DNA of 40,006 nucleotides from Chlorobium ferrooxidans DSM 13031 (GTDB lineage: Bacteria > Bacteroidota > Chlorobiia > Chlorobiales > Chlorobiaceae), in assembly GCF_000168715.1 (NCBI RefSeq), contig NZ_AASE01000007.1, positions 1 to 40,006 of the forward strand, in the 5' to 3' direction. The position numbers were made by a program, and so were the translations under genes. This document shows, one piece after another, positions 27,494 to 37,945 of the stretch; position 1 is the stretch's first letter, and each line of letters starts with the position of its first letter. The notes beneath the pieces were generated by a model that was not told where the DNA came from, did not search any database, and worked only from the letters and a program-made list of their open reading frames with translations.

Positions 27494-28810
27494 ATGAACG
27501 AGCGACCTTCGATCCATAAACTCGGGCCGGTTACCCTTGCACCCTCGGTTCTCCCCCATCATGCCTGGACCTATCTCTTCGCAGCTTTTTTCTCTATCGG
27601 ACTGGTTACCTTTGTTTCAATCGGGCAGGCCTATATCCTCAATGAACACCTGAAAATCCCCACCTCCCGGCAGGGAACCATCAGTGGCAACCTTGTTTTC
27701 TGGACGGAGATCGTCACCCTGCTCTTTTTTGTGCCAGCCGGGGTTCTGATGGATCGTATCGGTCGCAAACCGGTCTACAGTGCAGGATTTGTCATTGTTG
27801 CACTGGCTTATGCGCTCTACCCTCTCTCCCGATCTATTGAAGAGCTGACCATCTACCGGATGATCTATGCGCTTGGTATTGTTGCCCTTACCGGAGCGCT
27901 CTCCACGGTGATGATCGACTACCCTGCCGAGCGTTCAAGGGGAAAACTTATTGCCATCACCGGATTTCTCAACGGCCTTGGAATTGTTGCACTGAACTCG
28001 TTTTTCGGCGGCCTGCCGCATCGGCTGGTCGCAAAAGGGTTCAGCGGCATTGATGCCGGGCTCTACACCCACTTCGCCATCGCCGGAGTTGCCCTGATTT
28101 CCGCTGTCGTTGTCGGATTCGGCCTTAAAGGGGGTACTGAAGTCCGCAAGGAGGAGCGCCCGCCTCTGCGCAACCTGCTCTCAAGCGGTATCAGTTGCGC
28201 CAAAAACCCGAGAATCCTGCTCTCCTATGGCGCAGCGTTTGTGGCCCGTGGGGATCAATCCATTATCGGGACCTTTCTGCCGCTCTGGGGAACAACGGCG
28301 GGAATCGCCATGGGCATGGAACCTGCTGAGGCGGTAAAGAAAGGAATGATGATCTTTATTATCTCCCAGGGAGCTGCTCTGCTCTGGGCGCCGGTTATCG
28401 GCCCGCTGATCGACAGGTGGAACCGGGTCACGGCACTGATTGTCTGCATGGGGCTGGCAAGCGTCGGCTATCTTTCACTTGGCCTTGTGGGTAATCCGCA
28501 TGAACCGGGTTCAATCATCTTTTTTGTTCTTCTCGGTATCGGCCAGATCAGCTCCTTTCTCGGTGCTCAGTCACTTATCGGTCAGGAGGCGCCAAAAGCA
28601 GAGCGGGGATCGGTAATCGGGATGTTCAATATCTGCGGTGCAGCCGGAATCCTTGTCATCACAACTGTCGGAGGACGGCTATTTGACTCCATGAGCCCCA
28701 AGGCGCCGTTTATTGTTGTCGGCGCCATCAATACGGTTGTCATGCTTGCAGCGCTCTATGTCCGGATCAAATTCCCCGGCAGAGGCTACAGTCATGCAGA
28801 GCGCGAATGA
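27494..28810 (+). CDS. Major facilitator superfamily (MFS) transporter
   Basis: A 438-aa inner-membrane protein with about 12 hydrophobic segments. The MFS loop 2-3 motif is clear as GVLMDRIGRKPV (residues about 90-101). Further family-like parts are YRMIYALGIVALTGALSTVM and the C-half motif PVIGPLIDRWNR. The substrate is unknown; no neighbour suggests one. The start is ATG 27494, shortly after the broken PIN gene. The gene is followed by a convergent repeat-containing gap. Confidence 0.88.
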   Translation: MNERPSIHKLGPVTLAPSVLPHHAWTYLFAAFFSIGLVTFVSIGQAYILNEHLKIPTSRQGTISGNLVFWTEIVTLLFFVPAGVLMDRIGRKPVYSAGFVIVALAYALYPLSRSIEELTIYRMIYALGIVALTGALSTVMIDYPAERSRGKLIAITGFLNGLGIVALNSFFGGLPHRLVAKGFSGIDAGLYTHFAIAGVALISAVVVGFGLKGGTEVRKEERPPLRNLLSSGISCAKNPRILLSYGAAFVARGDQSIIGTFLPLWGTTAGIAMGMEPAEAVKKGMMIFIISQGAALLWAPVIGPLIDRWNRVTALIVCMGLASVGYLSLGLVGNPHEPGSIIFFVLLGIGQISSFLGAQSLIGQEAPKAERGSVIGMFNICGAAGILVITTVGGRLFDSMSPKAPFIVVGAINTVVMLAALYVRIKFPGRGYSHAERE

Positions 28811-28831
28811 CACGAAAAGAAAAGGAAGAAA

Positions 28832-28882
28832 GTGGACGTGAGTGGACGAAGAAATGGTGGACAGAAGTGGACTCAAGTGGAC
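28832..28882 (+). repeat. GTGGAC array
   Basis: GTGGAC occurs at 28832, 28842, 28857, 28867 and 28877, that is at spacings of 10, 15, 10 and 10. The part GAGTGGACGAAGAAATGGTG is nearly identical to 8629-8648. It lies just after the MFS gene and contains no gene. Confidence 0.7.
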
Positions 28883-28922
28883 AAGAGGAAGAAATTACCG
28901 GATAGTGAGTTCAGAGATATTA

Positions 28923-28950
28923 CAACCCCCCGAGGAGGTCGGGGGAGTTG
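28923..28950. repeat. CCCCGASGASGTCGGGG palindrome, copy 2, within a longer hairpin
   Basis: CAACCCCCCGA (28923-28933) pairs with TCGGGGGAGTTG (28939-28950), with one bulged A. The core matches the 15200-15216 palindrome except two positions. It sits between the convergent MFS and aminotransferase genes. The adjoining A-run is on the wrong side for an intrinsic terminator in either direction. Confidence 0.65.
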
Positions 28951-28958
28951 AAAAAATG

Positions 28959-30071
28959 TCAGGCGAGCAGAACCTCGCATATCCTCTCTACCTCCTCATC
29001 CTTCAGGTAGGGATGCATCGGAAGCGAAAAGACTCTTGAACTCATATCCTCTGAAACCGGGAAATCCCCCTCTTTATAGTTGAGCGAAGCATAGGCTTTC
29101 TGGAGATGCAGCGGAATCTTGTAGTAGATCATGGTCGGAATCCCCTCTTTCTGCAACGCCTGCATGAGCTGATCGCGCTCTGAAGATGAAGCGGCAAGAA
29201 CGGAGTATTGCGCCCATGCCGACCTGTATCCTTCAGGAATCCGGGGTACCGTGACTTTTCCCTCAAGCCTCCTGCTGTAGGAATCAGCAACACGCTGGCG
29301 GGCATCAAGTTCGTCATCAAATATGGCAAGTTTTTCAAGCAGCACCGCAGCCTGGAAAGAGTCCAGTCTGCCATTGATCCCGATCCGTTCATTATTGTAT
29401 TTGTCAACACCGCTGCCGTGAATCCTGACCGAACGCAGCAGCCGGTCAAGCTCATCATCATCAGTAAAAATTGCGCCTCCATCACCATAGCAGCCGAGCG
29501 GTTTGGCCGGGAAAAACGATGTCGCCCCGACAAGACCGAAACTGCCGGCCTTGCGCCCTCTGAAACTGCCGCCAAAACCCTGTGCGGCATCCTCAAGAAT
29601 CCAGAGATTGAACGAGGCGGCGACCGCTTCGATACGCTCATAATCAGCCGGCAGCCCGAAAAGATCGATGGGAATAAGTGCCTTTGGCTTCAACCCTTTT
29701 GCAAGAGCCTCCTCGACACCCCTTCCGACAAGCTCGGGGTTGATATTAAAGGTTTCAGGACAAACATCAACAAAGACCGGCGTCGCACCGGCAAGACTGA
29801 TCACTTCAGCAGTAGCAAAAAAGGTAAACGGCGTGGTCAGCACGGCATCCCCCGGTCCGATCCCTTTTGCAAGCAGAGGCATGAGCAGGGCGTCGGTACC
29901 TGATGAGCAGGAGACACAGTGACGTGAACAAACATAAGCGGCCAGACGTGACTCAAGCTCGGTCACTTCCGGCCCCATGATAAACTGGCAACTATCCACA
30001 ATACGCTCAAGGCGCTGAAGAAGCGGTGTGCGAATCCGGTCTTTCTGTGAAAGCAGATCGATAAATTGCAT
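28959..30071 (-). CDS. DegT/DnrJ/EryC1/StrS-family sugar aminotransferase
   Basis: PLP-dependent aminotransferase that adds an amino group to a nucleotide-linked keto sugar, for surface polysaccharide or lipopolysaccharide. From ATG 30071 it has 370 aa. Family motifs: FIMGPEVTELESRLA, SSGTDALLMPLLA, TTPFTFFATAEVISLAGA, LEDAAQGFGG (Asp161) and the PLP lysine Lys190 in SFFPAKPLGCYGDGGA. The N-terminal reading MQFIDLLSQKDRI resembles WbpE/WlbC-type enzymes. TTG 30092 would add seven residues and is less likely. No other sugar-nucleotide gene is adjacent, so the exact substrate is open. Confidence 0.9.
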   Translation of the reverse strand: MQFIDLLSQKDRIRTPLLQRLERIVDSCQFIMGPEVTELESRLAAYVCSRHCVSCSSGTDALLMPLLAKGIGPGDAVLTTPFTFFATAEVISLAGATPVFVDVCPETFNINPELVGRGVEEALAKGLKPKALIPIDLFGLPADYERIEAVAASFNLWILEDAAQGFGGSFRGRKAGSFGLVGATSFFPAKPLGCYGDGGAIFTDDDELDRLLRSVRIHGSGVDKYNNERIGINGRLDSFQAAVLLEKLAIFDDELDARQRVADSYSRRLEGKVTVPRIPEGYRSAWAQYSVLAASSSERDQLMQALQKEGIPTMIYYKIPLHLQKAYASLNYKEGDFPVSEDMSSRVFSLPMHPYLKDEEVERICEVLLA

Positions 30072-30231
30072 GGTAATGGGGGGTAAAATCAATGATCAAT
30101 TGAAACTGTAAGTCAAAATACAGCTTCATTTCATTCTTTCAAGCGCTGAGAACATTTCCCCCGACCGGCCCGGAGGGTGAAGCACAATCCTTCCCGCCCT
30201 GCCATTTCCGATAGAAGGTGACACGATCAGA

Positions 30232-30260
30232 TTGAAACTGGGTTTTGTGCTCCATAGGAT
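30232..30260 (+). promoter_or_regulatory. Candidate sigma70-like promoter for mpl
   Basis: TTGAAA (30232-30237) and TAGGAT (30255-30260) are 17 bases apart and about 70 bases before the mpl start, in the 259-base divergent gap with the aminotransferase. Consensus match only. Confidence 0.3.
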
Positions 30261-30330
30261 TTTTATGTATATAGTATAACAGATACGTTTATTTCGTGTC
30301 GCACAGTAATATGAAGACAATCTTCCCTGG

Positions 30331-31761
30331 ATGAGCTCCTTCTACTTTCTCGGCATAGGCGGTACGGCAATGGCTTCGGTGGCCGTTGCACTCTCCCATG
30401 CGGGTCACGCCGTAACCGGCTCGGATACACAGCTCTATCCGCCCATGAGCACCTATCTTGAAGAGCATAATATCCCCTACTTCAATGGATTTGCTGTTAA
30501 GAATCTGCAGCATGCCCTGCCCGATTTTGTTGTTGTCGGCAATGCGATAAGCCGTGGCAACCTGGAACTCGAATATGCCCTTGATCATCATCTTGAACTG
30601 ATCTCCATGCCGGATCTGGTACGCCAGCATCTGATCGAAAAAAACACCTCGATAGTGGTGGCCGGGACACATGGAAAAACAACCACAACTTCACTCGTCG
30701 CCTGGCTGCTTGAGCACGGCGGCCTTAAACCGGGTTTTCTTGTCGGCGGAATTCCGGAAAACTTCTCCATGGGATGCAGGCCTTCCGGCAGAATTGAAGC
30801 GGGTTTTTTTGTCAGCGAAGGAGATGAATACGATACGGCCTTTTTCGACAAGCGAAGCAAATTCCTGCTCTATCGACCCGATATCGCCATTATCAACAAC
30901 ATTGAATTTGATCATGCCGATATTTTCAGCTCGTTAGAGGATATCAAGCGCAGTTTCAGGCTCTTTGTCAATCTGATTCCCCGTAACGGCACCCTGATCG
31001 TCAACAGCGATGACCCGACAGCCATGGAGATCGCTTCAAAGGCATTCTGCCGGGTTGAACGGTTCGGTCTGAAAACAGATGCAGAATGGAGCGCCCGCAA
31101 CATATCGGTAGCGCATGAAACCTCTACCTTTGATCTCTTTTACAAAGGAGAGCTCCAGGGATCAATCACGGTTCCGCTCTTCGGCAACTACAACATTATG
31201 AATGCCCTTGCCGCAACCGCTGCGGCTGTAACTGCCGGCCTCCCCTTTGAGGCGATCGCGAAAGCCATGCCCCTTTTTCTGAGGCCGAAACGGCGAATGG
31301 AGATCATCGGCACATACCCCGGAAATATAACCCTCATTGAAGATTTTGCCCATCATCCAACGGCAATTCGGGTAACGCTGGAAGCTATCGCAGAGCTCTA
31401 CTCGGGCCGAAGGGTTGTAACCTGTTTTGAGCCCCGGTCCAACACAACCACCCGGAATATTTTTCAGCAGGAGCTCTCGGAGTGTTTCGGCCCGGCATCC
31501 ATTGTCGTGATGGGAAAAGTTCACCGTCCGGACCGCTATAAACCTGAAGAGTGCCTCAACACCTCCCTGTTGCGGGAAGAGCTTCAGAAGCAGGGTAAAA
31601 CGGTCTTTCTTTCCGGAGAAGAGCCCGGAGCCTATCCTGACAATATCGTTCACTTCCTGAAGCAGCAGATCCGGGATGATGATGTTGTTGTCGTACTGAG
31701 CAACGGCAACTTTGGCAATCTGAAAAACATGTTGAAGGAAAGTTTTATAAAAATTTCCTGA
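30331..31761 (+). CDS. mpl: UDP-N-acetylmuramate:L-alanyl-gamma-D-glutamyl-meso-diaminopimelate ligase (Mpl)
   Basis: Recycles the cell-wall tripeptide by ligating it to UDP-MurNAc. The 476-aa product has the Mur ligase order: an N-terminal Rossmann-like part (LGIGGTAMASVAVAL), the ATP loop GTHGKTTTT (112-120), the central domain with INNIEFDHADIF and NSDDPT, and the C-terminal domain with EDFAHHPTAI and FEPRSNTTTRNIF. The AGTHGKTTTTSL and FFVSEGDEYDTAFFDKRSKF motifs distinguish Mpl from MurC. Start ATG 30331. It is a monocistronic-looking gene ahead of gap. Confidence 0.93.
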   Translation: MSSFYFLGIGGTAMASVAVALSHAGHAVTGSDTQLYPPMSTYLEEHNIPYFNGFAVKNLQHALPDFVVVGNAISRGNLELEYALDHHLELISMPDLVRQHLIEKNTSIVVAGTHGKTTTTSLVAWLLEHGGLKPGFLVGGIPENFSMGCRPSGRIEAGFFVSEGDEYDTAFFDKRSKFLLYRPDIAIINNIEFDHADIFSSLEDIKRSFRLFVNLIPRNGTLIVNSDDPTAMEIASKAFCRVERFGLKTDAEWSARNISVAHETSTFDLFYKGELQGSITVPLFGNYNIMNALAATAAAVTAGLPFEAIAKAMPLFLRPKRRMEIIGTYPGNITLIEDFAHHPTAIRVTLEAIAELYSGRRVVTCFEPRSNTTTRNIFQQELSECFGPASIVVMGKVHRPDRYKPEECLNTSLLREELQKQGKTVFLSGEEPGAYPDNIVHFLKQQIRDDDVVVVLSNGNFGNLKNMLKESFIKIS

Positions 31762-31803
31762 ATATTTCAATTTTCATATTATATCTTCACTGATATTTTT
31801 TAA

Positions 31804-32880
<1,077 letters not shown>

Positions 32881-32906
32881 CCTTTCTCACGAGAAAGAAA
32901 TATTCT

Positions 32907-32937
32907 AAAAAAGGCGCTCCAACAGGGCGCCTTTTTT
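32907..32937 (+). terminator. Intrinsic terminator of gap
   Basis: AAAAAAGGCGC (32907-32917) with GCGCCTTTTTT (32927-32937), loop nine bases. It has the same GGCGC stem design as the tpiA terminator. A second small hairpin, CTTTCTC/GAGAAAG (32882-32897), lies just before it. Confidence 0.88.
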
Positions 32938-33046
32938 ATTGCCCTCAACAGTTGATCAGGACGGCGTTCTTGGAGTTGACCGGCTGAATATGTAATTTTA
33001 CGTTTAGTTCCAGTCTGCCAATAAGCCGCAACCATTCACTTCTCCC

Positions 33047-33526
33047 ATGACCAATACAGCTTCCAAACCTATGAAAGCCCTCATCCTGTTCGACAGCAAA
33101 ACTTCAGGAGGATCGACCGAACAGCTTATCGATGCAATCGGCCGGGAACTTGCGGCAACCGGTGCATACGTGGAAAAAGCCAAATGCAAAAGTCTGGGGG
33201 ATTACAGCTTTGTGGAGGAGTTTGACGTTATCATCATGGGCGCCCCGATCTACTACCTGATGGTCTCTTCTGAACTGCTCGGCGCACTCCTGCAAAGCAA
33301 CCTGAAAAAGTTTCTGCAGGGCAAAAAAGTCGGGCTCTTTCTTACCTGCGGCAGCCCGGAGCTGATGGCAAACCTGCTCTATCTCCCCCAGTTGAAGCTC
33401 AACCTTGCCGGCACAACAACACTTGCTGAAAAGATTTTTGCCCCGAATCAGACTTCCGATCCGCTCATCATCAAAAATTATGTCACGGAGCTGGTTGCTG
33501 CCTACCGGAAAACAGAGACCGAATAA
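33047..33526 (+). CDS. Flavodoxin-like domain protein
   Basis: A 159-aa cytosolic protein with a flavodoxin-type fold. KALILFDSKTSGGSTEQLID (in place of the classical T/S-x-T-G-x-T loop) opens the domain, and DVIIMGAPIYYLMVS followed by KKVGLFLTCGSPEL matches the FMN-binding second half. It probably binds FMN and acts in electron transfer or as a small oxidoreductase, but no substrate is indicated. Start ATG 33047 is uncertain; ATG 33071 would begin directly at the fold. It is convergent with dnaJ across a shared terminator. Confidence 0.75.
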   Translation: MTNTASKPMKALILFDSKTSGGSTEQLIDAIGRELAATGAYVEKAKCKSLGDYSFVEEFDVIIMGAPIYYLMVSSELLGALLQSNLKKFLQGKKVGLFLTCGSPELMANLLYLPQLKLNLAGTTTLAEKIFAPNQTSDPLIIKNYVTELVAAYRKTETE

Positions 33527-33580
33527 CAACAGTCTGCCGATACGGTACTCCTCCGGAGCTGAAAAAAAATATCCCTGAAC

Positions 33581-33610
33581 AGAAAAACCCCGATGAAACG
33601 GGGTTTTTCT
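33581..33610. terminator. Bidirectional terminator between the flavodoxin-like gene and dnaJ
   Basis: A perfect 12-bp inverted repeat, AGAAAAACCCCG (33581-33592) with CGGGGTTTTTCT (33599-33610), loop ATGAAA. T-runs are present on both strands, so it can serve both converging genes. Confidence 0.9.
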
Positions 33611-33631
33611 GTCTGGAATCCAGGCTTATTC

Positions 33632-34831
33632 TCATGAAAAGATGTCGCGGGCTTTTTCAAAAAAGCTCTTGGCATGAGGGTCGTTATGAGCGTCAGGAGA
33701 AATTCCCTGCGATTTCTTCAGCTCCTTCAACAGCTCCTTGTCCTGATGGGAGAGATCTTTCGGAACATAGACATTGACCTTCACATACTGGTCTCCACGT
33801 GACGATCCTCTCAGATGACCGATACCATATCCCGGTATGCGAAGCATGGTCTCCGGCTGTGTCGAGGGAGGAATGGTGAGCTTGACCGCTCCGTCGAGCG
33901 TGGGAACGTCAACTTTCGTGCCAAGTACAAGATCAGGAAAACTTACCGCAAGCGTATAGACCACATCGTCACCATTGCGAGAGAAGAGGTCATGAGGAAT
34001 CTCCTCAAGCACCACAATCAGATCTCCTGCAGCACCACCTCTCGGCCCGGTATTGCCCTGACCGCGCAGGGTGAGATAGTTGCCGTCCTGCACACCTGCC
34101 GGAACCGTGACCTTGACCGTAACCTCTCCAAGCTTGATCCCCTCCCCGTAACAGGAGGTACAGCGATCCTTGATAATCCGGCCTTCGCCTCCACAAGTGG
34201 GACATGCGGCAATATTGACAAACTGGCCGAACATGGTTTTTTGGGCCTGGCGAACCTCACCGGTGCCATTGCAGGTCTTGCAACTCTCGGTAGCTCCTGA
34301 TTTGGAGCCGCTGCCGTTACACTCCTTGCATGCAACCTGCTTTTTGATCTTCAGTGTTTTATCGACACCTTTGGCAATCTCCTCAAGGGTCAGTTTCAAC
34401 CGGATTTTCAGGTCGGTTCCCTGGATGCCGGCTGATGCCCGCCCCTTTCTGGCTCCGCCACCTCCGCCAAAAAACTCCTCAAAGCCGAACGGTGCACCAC
34501 CGCCAGCTCTTGACCTGCCGCCGCCGAACATATCGTTGACTGCACTGAAAATATCGCTGAAGTCACTGGCTCCGCCATACTGCCCGCCGCTGCCTGAAGC
34601 TGCTGAAGAGCCGACTCCTGCATGACCGAACTGATCATAACGGCGCCGCTTGTCATCGTTGCTCAATGCTTCATAGGCTTCATTGACCTCCTTGAAATGC
34701 TCCTCTGCATCCTTGTTATCAGGATTTTTATCAGGATGAAACTGAACCGCCAGCTTTCTGTATGCCTTTTTTATTTCGTCCTTGGTTGCCGAACGGCCAA
34801 CGCCAAGAACCTCGTAATAATCTTTCTTCAT
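33632..34831 (-). CDS. dnaJ: Chaperone DnaJ (Hsp40)
   Basis: Co-chaperone that stimulates DnaK ATPase. The 399-aa product has the full type I layout. The J domain (about 4-70) has HPD at 32-34. The Gly/Phe-rich region (about 75-140) is followed by the zinc-binding domain with four CXXCXGXG repeats: [24 protein letters not shown] and CTSCYGEG. The C-terminal substrate-binding domains follow. It is the last gene of hrcA-grpE-dnaJ; grpE ends 54 bases upstream. No dnaK is in the window. Confidence 0.98.
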   Translation of the reverse strand: MKKDYYEVLGVGRSATKDEIKKAYRKLAVQFHPDKNPDNKDAEEHFKEVNEAYEALSNDDKRRRYDQFGHAGVGSSAASGSGGQYGGASDFSDIFSAVNDMFGGGRSRAGGGAPFGFEEFFGGGGGARKGRASAGIQGTDLKIRLKLTLEEIAKGVDKTLKIKKQVACKECNGSGSKSGATESCKTCNGTGEVRQAQKTMFGQFVNIAACPTCGGEGRIIKDRCTSCYGEGIKLGEVTVKVTVPAGVQDGNYLTLRGQGNTGPRGGAAGDLIVVLEEIPHDLFSRNGDDVVYTLAVSFPDLVLGTKVDVPTLDGAVKLTIPPSTQPETMLRIPGYGIGHLRGSSRGDQYVKVNVYVPKDLSHQDKELLKELKKSQGISPDAHNDPHAKSFFEKARDIFS

Positions 34832-34885
34832 AATATCACCAGCAAATTTGCTTCTCTTTTGTTCATTGTAAAAAATCGGAATATG

Positions 34886-35479
34886 CTATCTGGCTACAAT
34901 GACCTTGGCATGCCTGATAACCTTTTCACCCAGAAGATAACCGGTCTGATACTCTTCAATAATGGTATCCGGTTCTGCTTCAGGATGATCAATCTGGGAG
35001 ATCGCTTCATGAAAATTGACATCAAGCTTCCCGCCTATCGACTCAATCGCTTTGACGCCCTTCTGTTCAAGCCAGCGATCAAGACTTTTCCTGACAAGTT
35101 CTACTCCGGCAATATAGGGCGCGGCTTCACTTGCAGCTTCTGTATTTGATGGCGCGTGAGCAAGAACACGCTTGACATCATCGACAACCGGAAGCAGTTC
35201 CCTGATAATATTCTCAAGTGCACGCGAAGAGGCCATCATGGACTCCCGCTCCTTCTGCTTGCGGAAATTCTCAAAATCCGCCGCTCTGCGAAGCAACTCG
35301 TCACGAAATTTATTAACCTGCTCCTGCTGACGAACAAGCTCGGCTTCAAGTTCAGCTACCCTGTCAACCGGCAGATCACTTTCGGCTCCTGACTGCTCCG
35401 GGGATGTTACCTCTTCCGGTACAGCAGTTTCCTGATTCTCCTTATTACTCACGGGTTCATTCGTTGCGTGCTTAGTCAT
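34886..35479 (-). CDS. grpE: Nucleotide exchange factor GrpE
   Basis: Releases ADP from DnaK. The 197-aa product has an acidic, disordered N terminus (about 1-40), a long coiled coil ([20 protein letters not shown]) and the GrpE core [26 protein letters not shown] and the C-terminal beta domain ending RHAKVIVA, with [10 protein letters not shown] as a characteristic piece. It lies 15 bases after hrcA on the same strand. Confidence 0.96.
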   Translation of the reverse strand: MTKHATNEPVSNKENQETAVPEEVTSPEQSGAESDLPVDRVAELEAELVRQQEQVNKFRDELLRRAADFENFRKQKERESMMASSRALENIIRELLPVVDDVKRVLAHAPSNTEAASEAAPYIAGVELVRKSLDRWLEQKGVKAIESIGGKLDVNFHEAISQIDHPEAEPDTIIEEYQTGYLLGEKVIRHAKVIVAR

Positions 35480-35494
35480 AAATATATTTTCTTG

Positions 35495-36571
35495 TTAGTT
35501 AACATCCGACAGTTTTGCTGACAAAGAGTCAGCCATATAGTTGATTACACGTACAGCGTGTTCGTAATCCATACGTTTCGGCCCGAAAATACCAATTTTC
35601 CCGACCATATTCCCAATATAATAGGGTGTTGAAACAATGGTTAGCTCTTCGGCCTGCCGTTCACTGTTCTCCTTGCCGATACTGATGGAAATATCGATAC
35701 CGGAGGGCCTGATCACCTCAACCAGGGGGCCATTGTTTTCTACCAGCTTGGCCATGCTGAACTTGTCCTCAATCATCGTAATGAGATCGCGTACCTTATC
35801 CGGCTGCTTGAACTCGGGCTGATCGACAATGTACTCTGTACCGGAAATATAGAGCCGCTCAAAAATAGGGGACTCGTCAAAAAGTGTTCCTGCTGAACGG
35901 ACAACAAGATTTTTCAGGGCAGCGTCACAATCACAGTCATAAAGTCGTTTTGCAATGCTCCGACGGATTTCAGCAAGTGTCAATCCGGCGAGTCGTTCAT
36001 TGATCACATCGACAACATCATCAACAGTCTGCCGTGATACCTCAAGATCAAGTTCCATCACAATGGTCTTGACAAAGAGCGACTGAATGGACAAAATAAC
36101 CATCATTCGTGTCGAACTCAGAAGCACCATGTCAAGTTTTTCAAAGATCGCGTTTGAGAGTGTCGGTGAGAGCACAACACTCAGATTTCTTGAAATTGAA
36201 CCAAGCACTTTGGCCGCCGACAGCAGCACATCGGCCGAGGCCCCCTTGCGTTCAATGCCGAACTGGCCGATATTGGCGTCAATGCGCTGTTTCTCCTGTT
36301 CATCAAGTGACTGGACCGTCATAATCAGGTCAACGTAATAACGGTAACCCTGATCGGTAGGAATCCTGCCTGCCGAGGTATGAGGCTGGCTGATATATCC
36401 TGCATCTTCAAGCTCGGCCATGACATTGCGGATCGTCGCATCGGAAAGGCCGAGTTTGTAGTTCTGGGCAATATAGCGAGAGCCTACCGGGGCAGCGGTA
36501 ACAACATAGCTCTGAATAATTATGCCGAGTACCTGCCGCTCCCTTGCGTTAAGATTACGTGATGTCATCAA
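35495..36571 (-). CDS. hrcA: Heat-inducible transcription repressor HrcA
   Basis: Represses class I heat-shock operons by binding CIRCE sites. The 358-aa product has an N-terminal winged helix ([57 protein letters not shown]) followed by the GAF-like and dimerisation parts. [20 protein letters not shown] near the C terminus is diagnostic. It leads the hrcA-grpE-dnaJ cluster. No complete CIRCE (TTAGCACTC-N9-GAGTGCTAA) was found upstream, so its targets may be elsewhere. Confidence 0.97.
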   Translation of the reverse strand: MMTSRNLNARERQVLGIIIQSYVVTAAPVGSRYIAQNYKLGLSDATIRNVMAELEDAGYISQPHTSAGRIPTDQGYRYYVDLIMTVQSLDEQEKQRIDANIGQFGIERKGASADVLLSAAKVLGSISRNLSVVLSPTLSNAIFEKLDMVLLSSTRMMVILSIQSLFVKTIVMELDLEVSRQTVDDVVDVINERLAGLTLAEIRRSIAKRLYDCDCDAALKNLVVRSAGTLFDESPIFERLYISGTEYIVDQPEFKQPDKVRDLITMIEDKFSMAKLVENNGPLVEVIRPSGIDISISIGKENSERQAEELTIVSTPYYIGNMVGKIGIFGPKRMDYEHAVRVINYMADSLSAKLSDVN

Positions 36572-36864
36572 CGTAGACCATAGTCAGTCCCTTTGGTTTC
36601 AGGAATATACATTTCACCCTTCCCGGAAGTTCCGGGGGTTGGAATCAATGTGCTACAATATAGTGCTGTGGAAGCGTTTTTACGAAAAAAACGCGACCCG
36701 GAGAGACTCTCTCTCTTGCTGGCAATCAAAAATAACAGGGGTATCGCCTTATACTGCCATAAGCGGTTAGAGAGCAAGGCGGACGGAGTAACGTATCGTC
36801 AGGTTATAACAAAAGAGATAATTCCGAGCCTCTACTCCTCAACACGCCCCACCGGGTATAAATT
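36572..36864. other. Gap between prmC and hrcA with palindromes and a repeat fragment
   Basis: About 290 bases without a gene. It holds CCCGGAAGTTCCGGG (36622), a GCGTTTTT/AAAAACGC hairpin (36674-36694), and AGCAAGGCGGACGGAG (about 36775-36790), which matches the reverse complement of the CTCCGTCCGCCTTG part of the 142-bp palindromic element. Confidence 0.5.
36622..36636. promoter_or_regulatory. Palindrome upstream of hrcA (possible operator)
   Basis: CCCGGAAGTTCCGGG is a perfect seven-base dyad around one base, about 50 bases upstream of the hrcA ATG. Next to it (36650-36670) is a TATATTGTAG segment on the minus strand that could be a -10 region. Function is unknown. Confidence 0.3.
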
Positions 36865-37758
36865 TCAATCGACGAGTCTACCCGAGATAACCCGGTCAAG
36901 TCCGGAATAGTCCTTGGTGACCGTCAGAGCTGAAAATCCATGACTTTTCATGATCTCTGAAACCAGAACCGCACCATCGGCATGCAGTTCAAAAAAGAGT
37001 TTTCCTCCCGCCGTCAAAAGCTTTGCGGCCTGCCCGGCAACGGACCGGTAACACTCAAAACCATTCGGAGTCGTCAGTGCAAGTTTCGGCTCATAATCCC
37101 GAACCTCCTTCTGAAGAGAGTCCCACTCACCCTCCGGAATATACGGTGGATTGGAGAGAATGAGGGTAAACGGCCCTGTGGAAATCTTTTCCGAAAAATG
37201 ATCGTCAAGCATATCAGCCGTAACAAATGAAATCCGTGACTCGACACCGTGACGCCCGGCATTCCGGCGGGCAACGGCGAGTGCATCCAAAGAACAATCG
37301 ACGGCCGTGGCTGTAAGCGCCGGGCAGAGTTTTGCCATGGTTACAGCAATACATCCACTCCCTGTCCCGATATCCAGAATGTTCGCTTCACCCGGGCCTC
37401 CTCTGCTGGAATAGCCGAGAGATTCAAGCGCCTGCTCCACAAGCAGTTCGGTTTCCGGACGGGGAATAAGAACCCGCTCATCAACACTGTACTCCAGCCC
37501 GTAAAAACACTGCTCTCCAAGAATGTACTGCACCGGACGACCCTCAAGCCGCTGGCGGCAAAGAGCCCGGAAACGATCAAGCTCATCCTGGTAAACCGGT
37601 CTGCTGTACTGCAGATAGAGTTCAAGGCGGCTCTTGCCTATAACGCTTCCAAGAAGCAGTTCCGCGCTCAGACGAGGCTCATCAACATTTTTTTCTGTAA
37701 AAAAACCGGCTGTTCTCCTGAGCAGTTCAACAACCTGCCACTCTTTATATTCTTCCAT
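36865..37758 (-). CDS. prmC: Peptide chain release factor N5-glutamine methyltransferase PrmC (HemK)
   Basis: Methylates the GGQ glutamine of release factors RF1 and RF2. The 297-aa product has the PrmC N-terminal helical domain (about 1-85, with RPVQYILGEQCFYG), IPRPETELLVEQ, the SAM-binding motif DIGTGSGCIAV (129-139) and the catalytic NPPY (203-206) in LSNPPYIPEGEWDSL. Start ATG 37758. It is upstream of hrcA on the same strand with a 293-base gap, so it is probably a separate transcript. Confidence 0.95.
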   Translation of the reverse strand: MEEYKEWQVVELLRRTAGFFTEKNVDEPRLSAELLLGSVIGKSRLELYLQYSRPVYQDELDRFRALCRQRLEGRPVQYILGEQCFYGLEYSVDERVLIPRPETELLVEQALESLGYSSRGGPGEANILDIGTGSGCIAVTMAKLCPALTATAVDCSLDALAVARRNAGRHGVESRISFVTADMLDDHFSEKISTGPFTLILSNPPYIPEGEWDSLQKEVRDYEPKLALTTPNGFECYRSVAGQAAKLLTAGGKLFFELHADGAVLVSEIMKSHGFSALTVTKDYSGLDRVISGRLVD

Positions 37759-37945
37759 GCCTCTCTGTTAATGCCGGCATGCACACTGCACGTCCAGAAC
37801 AGACCAGACTGTGCAATACCGGAGCAATTCGTTTTAAAAAAGTCATAAGAGAGGTAACATTACAAAAATTACATTAGCTTTTACCTATGATAGATACGAT
37901 ACCGCGCCTAATCCGACCAACTGACACCCTTAACGCCACGATACG

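Noticed and set aside
28832..28882. CRISPR array
   Set aside because: Repeats are six bases at 10-15-base spacing, far too short for CRISPR repeats and spacers, and no cas gene is present.
36674..36694. GCGTTTTT/AAAAACGC hairpin as terminator of prmC
   Set aside because: No T-run follows in the direction of prmC, and it lies about 170 bases after the stop.
36572..36700. CIRCE operator upstream of hrcA
   Set aside because: Only isolated GCACT/AGCAC pieces occur, not an inverted repeat with nine-base spacing.
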